Of a DNA stretch of 64,000 nt, positions 26,059 through 37,564 are shown piece by piece. The stretch covers positions 211,922-275,921 of the forward strand of contig CAJJDN010000111.1 in assembly GCA_905182985.1 (NCBI GenBank), written 5' to 3'. The position numbers and the translations under genes are program-made. The stretch is from Paramecium sonneborni. Taxonomy: Eukaryota > Ciliophora > Oligohymenophorea > Peniculida > Parameciidae. Below the pieces are notes generated by a model. The model was not told the DNA's origin and made no database searches. It worked only from the letters and a program-made list of their open reading frames with translations. Each line of letters opens with the position of its first letter. Position 1 is the stretch's first letter.

Positions 26059-26345
26059 TCACACTATCATTGTATTTTTGTAATTGCATTTTCCAAACTC
26101 TTTAACGAGCCTACCAACCACGGATCCAAGACTAAACTTGTATGATTTTTTGTTCCTAACTCTTTAAAAGTTCTAGACTTTGCCATCTTGGTTTTTAATT
26201 GCCTCTAACTTCAATCTAATTTATTGGGTCATGTTTCCAACAGGTACAATTATTGCCCATAATATGAAATATTTATAATATGTATTAACATTTAGTTGAA
26301 GCTTCGTATGAACCAAAGATATTATAATGTTAGAAATCTGATTTA
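26059..26345. promoter_or_regulatory. Divergent spacer, MORN 1 and Na+/Ca2+ exchanger
   Basis: Nearly 290 bases between divergent genes. Contains a - strand ATG frame (26185-26067, MAKSRTFKELG...) ending at TGA that cannot be spliced to the MORN gene with a tiny intron, and an alternative exchanger ATG at 26280. No promoter motif recognised. Confidence 0.3.
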
Positions 26346-28127
26346 ATGTCAACAACTGAACATAGTTAATAATGTTTTATTGCTCAATAATATTGCCAAC
26401 ATGATTTTTTATATTTCAATTATAGCATTTTGAGTTATTGTTGGTTGAATGGATCAATAATGGTAAAAGAGTAATAAAAATTAGACAACTTTAATAGTAT
26501 CTGGTTTTGTGGGCTATTTGGTTTACAATGGAATAAGTGAAGTAATAAAAGAATATTTGATTCCTTCATTGGAAGCTGTAAAAGTGCGTTTTGAAATTTC
26601 TGAGATTATGGCAGGAGTCACTCTTTTAGCTTTTGGTAATGGTGCAGGAGATGTCTTAACAGCTTTAGTGGCATCTTCATATCCTGGAGGTATAGATTAT
26701 AACATAGGAGCTACAATGGGAGCGGGATTTGTAAATTATTAGCAATAATTATATTTTATAGTTCTTATGCAGTATTGGTGTGTATTTAATTACTAAAACA
26801 TCTAAATCTTAAATTAAGATGGATCCAGTGCATTTTTGGAGGAATGTTGGATTTCAAATTATTTCAATATTTGTTATTATGGTATTTGGAGTGATAGGTT
26901 AGATTTCCTATTTTTCCAGTATTTCACTTACAGTTTTGTATTTAATTTTAGTTTCTTTGGTCTACTATTAAGAAAGAGATAAAATACTAAAAAGTAGAAA
27001 AGATAACATGGGAGAAAGAGTTTAGACTGTTAATGAAGCTAAATATGATTTAGAAATTGCATAGAAATTTGATGATATGAAACTAGTATATTTTTGGGAT
27101 AAAAAGTCAGAAATGGAATAAGCAGCAAAACCAGTAAAATGGTCAACTCCTTTGATAAGATTAAATTATGTTTCAGGAGATACAAGAGTTAAAATGTTAG
27201 CTAAAAAATTTAGATCAGCAGTATAATTAACAATGGCAAACATGGAAACTTAAAAATAGAAATGGGAAAGATTATCATTTCATGAAAAAGTCAGGGCTAT
27301 TATTATATATCCTTTATAGATGATATTGAAATTTACTCTACCAAAACCTTAAGAAGATCAATTTGATAAAAATTAAGCTATAAGTAATTCTAATATTAAT
27401 TATATTAGTTTTCCCAATACCTGGATCTGCTTTCTTTGTTTCTGTAGTATTTAGTTTTCCTCCATGGTGGGTATATTTTTTAGCTTTAATGTTTGGATTT
27501 GGTATATCTATTTTTATTAATACAACCACTCCTTCTTAAAGAACTCCTCCATAATACTTTTTCTATATACAATTATATTGTATTTTAGGTTCTTTAGTAT
27601 GGATATTCTTTTTATCTGGATTACTAATAGACTTCTTATAATTTTGGGCCATCATTACAGAATTAAATAAGACATTCTTGGGATTTAGTTTAATTGCGAT
27701 GGGAAATGTACTACCTGATTGTATTACTTTAATTTCTTTAGCAGAAGAAGGTTATGGTAATAAATAACCATATTTATAGCAATCATGGCTCTTAATGGAA
27801 TTTATTGTAATTCATTTTACTAATACTCTAGTTGGACAAATGTTTACTAATTTAATTGGCTTTAGCGTTGCATTTCTTAAATAAAATTTTGTCAACTCTG
27901 GCCCTATTAAGTTCAATCTATTCAGTATTATAGATATTGAATAAAATGCATTTAAATTAATGGTCATTTTAGCTGCTTTCCTTAATCTCTTATTCACATT
28001 AATTATGGTTATACGTAATCATTATATAATTAGCAAATTCATTGCTAAATTACTAAGTATATTTTATAGCATTTTTTTTATCTTATCATCTTCATCTGCA
28101 TTTTATCATGCATGGGTAAAAAAATGA
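26346..28127 (+). CDS. Na+/Ca2+ exchanger, NCLX/NCKX6 type
   Basis: Predicted 551-residue cation/Ca2+ exchanger. The N-terminus shows the cysteine-rich CFIAQQYC...FLYFNYSILSYCW pattern of mitochondrial NCLX (SLC8B1). The first exchanger repeat has the alpha-1 signature VTLLAFGNGAGDVLTAL, where NCLX usually has GNGAPD. A long hydrophilic loop follows (about 190 residues), then the second repeat with LGFSLIAMGNVLPDCITLISL and MALNGIYFGQMFTNLIGFS. Several membrane helices close the protein. Introns: 26463-26484, 26731-26761, 27384-27408, 27757-27779, 27807-27831 (22, 31, 25, 23, 25 nt). Start at 26346; 26280 is an in-frame alternative. It likely moves Ca2+ out of an organelle; location is inferred. 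Confidence 0.92.
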
Positions 28128-28152
28128 TAAGCATGTGTAAAAAAATGATAAT
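28111..28152 (+). repeat. 21-bp tandem duplication over a stop codon
   Basis: Two adjacent copies of a 21-nt unit beginning catg(g/t)gtaaaaaaatgata. The first contains the last codons and TGA of the exchanger gene; the second repeats TGA in the 3' UTR. Copies differ at one internal base and at the final base. Confidence 0.75.
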
Positions 28153-28219
28153 ATTATATTTATTATCAATCAAAAAATTATTATTATCATCAATAATATT
28201 AAATATAAATTTAATGATT

Positions 28220-29478
28220 TCATTATTATTATTTTTATTTATTTTTTAGATATTCTTTATATTATTATCGAAAATGTAAAGGAAATTCTTATTAATTTTA
28301 TTCATAATGCCATTTCTATAGTTCATGTAAAACTGTTAGATCTTTGAGTCTTTATTCTAATTTATCATACTATTCTTAATATCCTTTACAATCTTTCAAG
28401 ATATTATCAATTTAACTATCTTAAGTCTTCTTTTTTTCAAAAATGTCAGTCTATATATTTATAAAAAATGAATACAAAATCTAATTAATTGTTTTAAATA
28501 ATTTCTTCAAAATTTGATTCATCTCTGATAAGTAAACCCTCTTCATTCTTTTATTAATTTTAATCAGGTTCTGTCAGTATCCATGAAGTATTTCCTGTAC
28601 CATTTCCAGCATATATTTATTTATTAATAAGCTTATAAGGTTTTCCATTATAAAAAAGAGCAGAGATAAATTCTTTATTCTCTATGTTAATCTCTTTTCC
28701 AATCCCATGTTATTAATCTAAAAAGAATTCTCCCTAATAAATTTTCTTTTCACTCTCCTCATAAAGTACTCCTTTTCCATGTTTAAGAGAATTCTTATAA
28801 TAGCCAATATAATTATCTTTATTTGGGAAATAATGATTAACAAATCCATCTAATTAATCATTTTTCCATTCTCCCTATACTATTGCTCCATCAAAATAAT
28901 AACATCTTCCTAAACCATGAAAACATCCATTCTTAACTTCTCCCCAATATTCAAAATCTGATCTATTAATAATAGTTTAAGTTATACGTTCTATAAATTC
29001 CTTTAATAAATTTTCCTTCCTCCCATTATCCCAGATAGAAATCTCCAAAACTTGTATTGTAATAACCAATTCCATCACAAGCTCCATTTTTCCAATTTCC
29101 ATGATAATAAGTATTATCATCATATATAGTTAATCCAAGTCCATCAAGTTTATTGTCAATAAAATTTCCAAAAGCCATATAAATTCCACTTTTTTTATTT
29201 TCATCCACAAATACTCCTAAACCTTATCTTTTTTATTTTTCTAATTTTCCATAATAATATTATCCTGAAGTTAAATCGTTTTCAGGAAAGTCTGAACAAT
29301 TTATACTCTAATAATTAAATTCCTGATCATTGAGATCCAAATTTGTATAAATTCTAAGGTTTTTAATGCTTTCCAAATCCTAAGATTACCATTTCTTTTT
29401 ATCATCCTTATGATATTTAGGAATAGGGATTTCAAATTTAAAATCTAGAGGATTATCTGAACTAACTGCTTGACCCAT
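28220..29478 (-). CDS. MORN-repeat protein 2
   Basis: Predicted 402 residues. Starts MGQAVSSDN, a possible N-myristoylation site. About 100 N-terminal residues are followed by roughly seven divergent MORN repeats (for example LDGLGLTIYDDNTYYHGNW, HGLGRCYYFDGAIVQGEW, HGKGVLYEESEKKIYQGEF). The C-terminal quarter is a charged, Q-rich helical region. Introns: 28963-28987 and 28451-28475 (25 nt each). Without the second intron the frame would stop at 28446, so the last 68 or so residues depend on it. Tail-to-tail with the exchanger gene. Confidence 0.88.
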
Positions 29479-29634
29479 AGTTTTTTATAAAATAAAATTT
29501 AATTTTCATTTTGTCACTTCATTTAATTTAAATATGAGGGAATAATCAATTGAATATTTAGAGATAGACAGTAAATGAAAAAAAAGAAATTAGATATATA
29601 ATTGTAGAAAAATAATTTAAAATAAATATAAAAT

Positions 29635-32600
29635 ATGTATGCATTACTTTTAATGCTTGGCATAGCAACTGCAAATGACGCAGGTAATAAAATTAAAATA
29701 TTATATAAGTGAAATCAATAAGTTTAAATGAGTTAGTAGATAATGCAATTGATGCTTATGATTATAAAGTATATAGATTAAAAATACATAATCCAGAAAA
29801 ATTATAAAATCGTACTTTGATAGTATAATTGTTACCATAAATTGGTAATCCAAAAGTAGCGGTAGAATGTGATACGTAATAAAAATGAATATAGAAAATT
29901 AGATAACCAAAATTATTAGATTATTATGAATGGTAAACAGAATCTTGGTTTATGTAATAACTTGCAATATCATATTAAGAAAGATAAGCATTAAATTGTA
30001 CAGATAATGATTTCTATATTGGTGTTTCAAGTGAAGTTGTTTCTGGTTATTAATTGATTGCTTATGTTTTAGATGGAATATAATAATTGGAATACAATAT
30101 TCCATTAAGGTAAATAGATAAATTTAATGATAGTGGTGAATTGATAGAAAATGAGATAATTTAATTTAAATTGAAGCCAATCTAAGAAGCAGAATAAATT
30201 ACATTTTAAATTACAGCTAATTAAGTAGAGAAGTTTTTGAAAAAATGTACTAGTGAAGATTGTTAAATTACAATAAGTGATTTTGAAAGTAATGATACTG
30301 ATACAGCTATTCACATAACATAATCTTCATTATCATTAATACATTAAAATTGTTAATATTGTTATTATTTGATTGGATTAAAAAGTGATAATAAAACACA
30401 TTTTCGTATATTAGCTAAACGTAGAGAATAGCATATTGTTTTAAGGGAAGGAGAATAAGAATAATTTTATGTTGAAGAAGGATTTTTAAATTATTATTTA
30501 TACAATATTCCTAATGATACTAATATAAAAAGTGTGAAATTTTAATTAACTCAATATAATGGTTCATGCATAATGTTTGGTAGTTTATCTAATTAATACC
30601 CTGATGATAGTAATCATGAAATGAAGAGTTCTTCATAATTGAAAGCAACCAATAACAACTAAACTTTTTATATGAGTATATATGGTTATACACATTGTTA
30701 ATATGGAATCTATACACAAGTTGAAAGATTTTAAACTATCAATCAGACTTATTTCATTCAATTATAAAGTGGAGTACCATAATAATATTTACCAGGTAAT
30801 CAATATAGCTTTTTTTAAATCTAATTAACTTAAAAATAGAATTTTAGTATCACATTATAAAATATAGAGGGAAATTATATAATGTATGTAAAGTCTAATC
30901 TAATAAATAAAGAAATACCAGATAGTAATAGTTATTAATGGAAAGATTCTAAACATATCTAAATTAATATTGATGATCCTAATTATGCAAAATAATATTA
31001 TATAGGAGTATAAAATCTAAATGATCATGGAGAATTTATAATTCAATATATTTTGCATGGAGATATTGAATTTTATTAAGTAGGATAATAAATTATAGGA
31101 ACTGTTGCAAAAAAAAAGTTTAGATATTATAAATTACCAATGCAATCTAGAAATCTCACGATTATTAAAGATATTTATTCAGGAAATGATATTGGTGATT
31201 TAGAACTATTTATTTCGTTTGATCAAAAAAATACACATCCTAATATCAAAAATTTCAATATTTATTTGAATGGTAAAAATATAACTATTCCTGATTCTGA
31301 TTTGCAATGTTAATAGAATTCTACATAAATCAATGAATAAAATCTATGTTATATTTACATGTCTGTATATTCTTCATCTGGTACTATTTTTTATACTATA
31401 ACAACTAAATACAATAATAGTAGAATATAATTACATGAAGGATATCCTTAAACAATGACTTTTGAATAAGAAACCCTATTCTATTATATTCTCAATCAAA
31501 AAGAGATTTCTGTGTAATGGTACTCATATGGGGGAAGTCAAGCAAATGTTGAAGCTTATTATGGTAATAAAGATAATCCAGATTTGAAATATGAAATATT
31601 CAATTCTCATTCATACTTTACTTAATTTTAAAGTATTACAATACCAGAATCTGATAAATATTAAATATTGTATATTCAAGTCAAACCTATTGAACCTCAT
31701 TTTTAAAATGACACATACACCATAGGAATTTATGAAGATGTTAAATTATTGACTCTTTCTGATCCAATCATTGATAATATTCAAAAAGGTTTAACTAAAT
31801 ATTATAAACTAACTTTGACACAAGATGTTAAATTAATTTAAGTTAACATTCATATTAAAGGAGGTGGAGATCTTGTTATTCCTAGGATCTCTAAAGGAAA
31901 AGACAAAAGACCTAATTAATTTGAATTTGATTTTTATTGGACAGAGATTTTAGGATCAACATATATTTTAGAAGAACAACTAGATCGCTATTTACCTAAA
32001 GATGATTATATTATTGGTGTTTTTGGATAAGCTGATTGTGAAATTTAAATTAGTTACAATCTTGATGATGCAAAATTCTTTAATGCTTTTCTTGGCTTTC
32101 CATTTGATATAATATTTCCTGAAAATATACCACATTATTACATTTTTAGGGATAATCCAAATGATGAATAATTTAGAATTATTGTATTTGCATTATAAGG
32201 TAGATTGTAAATTAGAGCAAAAAAATTAAATGCTCATCATGATTTTACAAATATTAACAGTAATGATATTTTGCTTATAAATGAAATTGTTGATAAATAG
32301 AAATCATTTTAAGTGATTACTTGTGATCAAGTAAGTTGTATTTATGTAATTGAAATTACTGCCATCTTAGGAGGTAGTAAAGGTTTAATTGAATTTAGTA
32401 GTCAACTTTATTAAACTACTTTATATGATGATCTTTAATGGTAAGAAGTCTTGAATGAATCACAAACTTCTCAATATAGATTTTATTCTCGTGATGATAT
32501 TTAAGTAAATATCTAAATAATAAGTGGCGACATCAAATTGTATTTAAAAGAAGGTTAAGAACTTAAACATAATGATGAAGCTGATCTAACTAAAAGAATT

Positions 32601-33947
32601 TCAAATGATACTTCAATATTTTTCTAAAAAAAGAATTCTTCAAATTCTTTAATTGTAATTAAGGCTGAATCTTTAGCATCGATTTCTATTTTTAAAATTA
32701 GTGCATCTAGATAATATAAAAAGTCTTACACAATTCATTTAGGTCAAATGATGACTTATCATATAAAAACACATGAAACAATCTTTTTATAATATTAATC
32801 AATCACTTAAACTACTGATAATCAAACTAAATTTATTAATCTACAAATTTAAAATATTCATTAATCTATTGACAACTTATACTTTGATATTAGTCATAAT
32901 TCCATTAAACCAATTAATTATTATAATAAATATCCAAAAGCTATATCATATCATTTATATGATTCTTTTGGACTCTATGATATTTCTATCAAAGCCTTAC
33001 AAAATAATAGTCTAATAAGAATTATAATTACTAATGGAGAATTGAATGCTTTAATCGATAATATATCATAATATTAACTTACTAAAATTGGATAACCAAA
33101 TTATTATGAAGTTTTTTTACAATAAAAATCAAAACTTTTCTTAGAAGTTTTCACTTGTTCAGGATATATAATGGTTTAAGGAACAAAAAATTAAACCAAT
33201 CTTGCTAAATAAATATTTGAAATTTAAATGATGAATTCATCCTAAGAACATATTTAATCAATCTTATATTTAGAAGCAGGTACATATTATTTCTTAGTAA
33301 AATTAATATCAAGTCATACTTAAGATGAAAACAAGAATAAAATTTCATCTTATTTTATTAAATAATAAACTTTTGATTAAGGTGAAATAATTCCATAAAC
33401 ATCATTTGAAATAAGTAATAAATCAATAGATTGGTATAAAGTGGAGAATAATTTAATCGTCCATATTCCAAATCTAATTTAAGTAAAAAAAGATATCACA
33501 TTAATACGTATTTACTTTATAGTAAGAATACAATAAGCTATAGGTGAAAAGAGTATTGCATGTATGTTTGAATCTAATTATGTCAATAATAAGACAAATG
33601 TTTATGGTAAATATACATAAACAATTGATTAAAATATATAGAGTAATATTACAACTGTCACATTTATAATAAAAGATCAATAAACAAAGTATTTAAGTGT
33701 AGTTGGAAAAGTATAATTTTAAATAGAGAATGAGATTGAAGAACTCACATATCCGTTTCCAATAATTGAAATGAATTATTCGAATAATTTATAGGAATCA
33801 ACTCAATAATGGATTTTGCTAGGTGTATTTCTTACAATCTTGCTCATTGCAGGATTTTTAATTTACTTAAATATAAAAAAATAAGTGCATCATTAAAACC
33901 ATAACCAACTCAATATTGAAATGAATTATTAAACATTTAATAATTGA
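29635..33947 (+). CDS. Large type I membrane protein, unknown family
   Basis: One frame of 1419 residues. It begins with a signal peptide (MYALLLMLGIATANDA) and has one C-terminal membrane segment (WILLGVFLTILLIAGFLIY) followed by a short Q/N/H-rich cytoplasmic tail. The roughly 1350-residue ectodomain has scattered cysteines, many N-glycosylation-type NxS/T sites and repeated beta-rich modules with Y/F-rich strands. No catalytic motif is recognised. Introns 29684-29709 and 29876-29902 (26, 27 nt), both near the 5' end; the second removes an in-frame TGA. It resembles large ciliate surface or secretory-pathway proteins in layout only. It is not an immobilisation antigen, since regular cysteine spacing is absent. 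Confidence 0.85.
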
Positions 33948-34017
33948 TGAAATAAACCCATTTTAAGAATCTTTCCATCTTAGTCCTGGTTCTATATGGC
34001 CTTAATTATGTAGTTGA

Positions 34018-35047
34018 CTTGCTCACTACATAATTTTAAAATGTAATAGATGTTTCTTATTCTAGATCTATTATCTAAAACTTCTAGTTTTGTTGATAAT
34101 AATTAAAAAACTTTTTGAATTGCCATTTACCAGATATGTGTCACAAATAACAGGATATGTGATGAATCTTTATATTCCATTAATATTAAGGTGAAATTCA
34201 TATGTTTAAATTAGAATACCCATTTTCACAATATTCAGTGAAATCTATAAAGTAAGAAGATAAGACATGATCCATCCATTATAATATTATCAAACATTCA
34301 ATAAATTCTTTACCAGACAAATTAAACCAAGAAAAATTGAGTCTGGATTAATTAGTCCTGCTGACTCAAAGATCTTATCCATTAGTAAAATAACAAAAAA
34401 TGAATGTATACTTGTAAAAAGAGTGACATATTAAATTGGATAATTCTTAACAGGAATTAAGGGATATGAAATGGAATTTAAAAAAAGATAAGAATCATCT
34501 AATCTTTGGTCTTGTATTTTTTATCTTGCACCTGGTGATTATCATCGTTATCATTGTCCAGTTGATTTCATAGCAAGAAGTAGGTTGCATATTCCAGGGA
34601 AATTAGCACCTGTAAAAGAAAGCAGTCTTAAATAGGTATCTATCTTTTTTAATTTAATAAAATAGGGATTATATGAAGGTAATGAAAGAGTGGTTCTTGA
34701 AGGAGAATGGGAACAAGGATTAATGTATATCATATTCATAGGTGCAACTAATGTTGGTTCAATGAAAGTTAATTTCGATTCAGATTTGATTACTAATACA
34801 AATACATATCACAAAAATGGCTATAGAAATTATTCAAATCTATCAGTTAATTCTCCATATTCATCATCTGATAAAGGAGTACTTATTAAAAAAGGTTAAG
34901 AAATTGGTAGATTTGAAATGGGTACTTATCATCTTCATTTAATTATTAGGCTCTACTGTTGTTATGATATTTGAAAGTACATCAATTGAATGGAATGCAA
35001 AGGCTTAACAAAAAGTTTATTTTGGATAATAAGTTGCTTCATTTTGA
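34018..35047 (+). CDS. PSD: Phosphatidylserine decarboxylase
   Basis: Makes phosphatidylethanolamine from phosphatidylserine. Visible: ISPADSKI, LAPGDYHRYHCPVDF with the catalytic histidine region, NERVVLEGEWEQGL, FIGATNVGS, and near the C-terminus MGSTVVMIFE, the G-S-T autocleavage site that splits the enzyme into alpha and beta chains and makes the pyruvoyl group (commonly LGST). Introns: 34191-34214, 34636-34665, 34922-34949 (24, 30, 28 nt). The first removes an in-frame TGA; the last splits the glycine codon of GST. The N-terminus is hydrophobic, suggesting membrane anchoring. No ATG is found in the correct frame upstream (frame opens at 34018 after TGA); an ATG at 33996 is out of frame, so the 5' end is unresolved. 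Confidence 0.9.
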
Positions 35048-35522
35048 AATCTGTGATATCAATATAGTACATTATAATAATATAAGTCAAATATTGAATT
35101 CAATTTTATGCATTCCTCATATTCTTACCAAATTTTTTTGATTATAGGGATTATTATGTAATCTAAAAAGAAAAGAATTTATAAAAGAGCTCATTTTCTA
35201 CATTGAATTATAGTCACTTGATTTATGATTAGAATGAGTCTCAAATTAAAATGAAATTAAGTTAATTATGTATTGAGTCTTTTCTTTAAAATTTATTACA
35301 AAGAAAGAAATCAATCCATAAATGAATGACTAAAAAGCTAACAATAAAAAGCAAAGAATGAAAAGATTTTTATCAATTCTAAGAAAGCCTTGAGTAATGA
35401 TGTTTAAATAATTGCTCTCATTGATTCCATTAAAAAAGCAAGTTTTAATAATTTCTTAAAAATTATTGATTGAGTATATTGATTGGACTTGTTTTGTATT
35501 TTTCAAGTTAAATAATTTTTTT
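35048..35522. other. Unresolved coding-like stretch
   Basis: The + strand holds coding-looking fragments in three frames: a Q/K-rich stretch to about 35325 ending FLQNLLQRKKSIHK-stop, then a frame ending ALIDSIKKASFNNFLKIID-stop near 35475. No intron set joins them. Possible small decayed gene, or chance frames; nothing else recognised. Confidence 0.25.
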
Positions 35523-36276
35523 ATGAATAACAATGACCTTATGCCAATCAACTTTAATGCTTAACAACTTGCATTTCCATTGTATATTCCTCAGTTAATG
35601 AATTCCCAATAAATCTTTTTTCCTTTCATGTATTACCAGTTCCCATACTTTTAACACTTATAGGCACAACAAACTTTAACACAACCTATTTAATCGAATG
35701 AAAAAGAACAAATAAATAATTGTTCTTAGTTTGTGTCAGTTAGTGGTACTCGAATAAAACTGAATCTAAAATTGATTAAAGAGCTACCTTAATCCACTCC
35801 TACTACCATTCATAATGATAATGAATCAGAATTAAATAGTAAACAGATAGATAGACATTTCAAAATTATTAAATAGAGTAAGCATGTTAAGAGACATATT
35901 TCCACTCGTAATGTGCACGTAAATACAGATTAGATTAATTAACCTTATAAGTTCTATTTTAAGAAAAATGATGGATTTATTCATATAGGAGATGGACATT
36001 AAACTCATATAGTTAAAAACTAATTCAATTTTAACATGATGAGAATGAAATTACAATAATTTTAAGTTTGGAATCAAAAGAATATGCCTTTATGTATCAA
36101 TCATTTCATATTTAGATGATGAAATAAAACAACTTTTGAATTTGACTGATGATAAAACATTGTAAATTTTATAGTCATACAAAAATATTAAGTTACTTCA
36201 CTAAAAATTGAAGAGTGGAGATCCAATTACATATGAGGAAGTCTAAAATCTACTAATTAAAAAATATAATTCATGA
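35523..36276 (+). CDS. Unknown protein
   Basis: Predicted 243 residues, no family recognised. N-terminus rich in aromatic residues, P and Q (PFMYYQFPYFQHLQAQQ), middle section polar with a basic patch, C-terminus helical and charged. Intron 36094-36115 (22 nt) gives the last 50 residues; without it the frame stops at 36116. Composition and the good splice support a real gene. It follows PSD on the same strand. Confidence 0.65.
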
Positions 36277-37197
36277 TAATAAATAGATAAATTTTATTTC
36301 TCTCTTCTTTATCCTTATAAATCAATTTTGCTTTTTAATCTGAAATTCTTTTAACAAACTTCATTAAATAACTAAAAGCAAAGTATTGTTAAGTTCATTT
36401 TGATTATCCAATTCAGGAATAGGCTCAATATTATATTCAAATCAAAATTATTTAATTTCTAGATTTCAATTATTATGAGATTGCATTCTGGCTTTTAAAA
36501 AAATAATATTATCTACTTTGATATTAGTTAATTCTTTTTTACTATAAAACTTTGTAAATTTACACTTCCATTTTGTAAATTAAATTTATTATATAATATA
36601 TCTTTATCGAAAAATTATAAATTATTTAAAGTAACTTTTAATTTTTATTTTGTCATATTCATAATATTTAATAAATATTATGAATATATAAAATCATTTT
36701 AAAGGTTGAAAGATTATTTTTTGATACATATATCAATAGATATATTTATATAATAATCTAATCTTTAAACTTCATAATGCCTTTAAAGAATTTTTAAGAA
36801 AACTAAGGTATTTTTGAATTCTAAATTAAAATTCAAAGCTATTTTTAGAAAAGCTACTAAAAATAATGTTATTTAAATAATTATATGAAGTATGCATAAA
36901 ATTAATTGTTTTCTTTTGAATAAAGAATAAAATGAATGTTATTAATGTTGTTTTTCATAGTTGTGTGATAATGGCTTTTTATTCTCATTTAATTTAAATG
37001 TGAAAATAAAGAATTGCAAGCTTTTGTGTAATCTAAAACTGAAAGAAATACTATAAAAGATGAAACAAAAAATTTTTAAAATTGTTGTCAATAAATGTTG
37101 AAGATGTGTGTTTGATAATAATTGGAAAAGAGAGAAAATAATAAGAATTATTGAAAGAAGTTAAAAGAATATGGAAATATATAAATAAATAAAATAA
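36277..37197. other. Intergenic stretch with degraded coding remnants
   Basis: About 920 bases without a firm gene. On the - strand 36656-36361 has weak open frames ending EYNIEPIPELD-like, not joinable. On the + strand 36778-37180 has a frame starting MPLKNFQENQ, an acceptable 31-nt intron, an in-frame TGA, and then pieces such as ENKELQAFVQ and EDVCLIIIGKERKQQELLKE in two other frames with a shift in an A/T run. This looks like a decayed gene; no family recognised. A perfect hairpin lies at 36655-36687. Confidence 0.3.
36655..36687. repeat. Perfect inverted repeat, 15-bp arms
   Basis: Arms atattcataatattt and its exact reverse complement, separated by 3 bases (36655-36669, 36673-36687). 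Lies in the gene-poor stretch; function unknown. Confidence 0.85.
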
Positions 37198-37545
37198 TCA
37201 TTCATCTTCGCATTTTACAAATTAACTTACCTACTTGCTAAATAATCCTCTTTTATTGGTTGTGTGAGATTTTTAAGTGTGTTATGACTTATGAGATTTA
37301 GCATCTGGTGCAACAACATTTTCTTCAATTAAGGGATTTCCTATAGGACTTTCTTCTAAGTCACCTTTATGTTTATCATCATCCTCTTATCTTACTCTAG
37401 TTGGAAACTTGACCATTTTTTTATCTTCATTTTATTTCTTAAATGCTCCCTTAGCTGGTTATTTGTTAGGATCGTACTTGTATTTATTTTCTAATTCATT
37501 ATCCTACTCTTCGGCCACTTGTTAAGCACAACAAGATGATCCCAT
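37198..37545 (-). CDS. Small, probably lipid-anchored protein
   Basis: Predicted 115 residues, strongly charged and without membrane segments. It begins MGSSCCAQQ: a glycine for N-myristoylation followed by two cysteines suited to palmitoylation, so attachment to the plasma or alveolar membrane is likely (inference). The rest is K/D/E/Q-rich with a block of acidic residues. An optional 25-nt intron at the 3' end would replace the last few residues. No family recognised. It sits 20 bases downstream of the carboxypeptidase-like gene, same strand. Confidence 0.65.
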
Positions 37546-37564
37546 TTTAATTAAATAATATAAA

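Noticed and set aside
34191..34214. In-frame TGA in phosphatidylserine decarboxylase as a nonsense mutation
   Set aside because: A 24-nt GT...AG intron of the usual size removes it and restores the family pattern IPLILRIPIFTIF.
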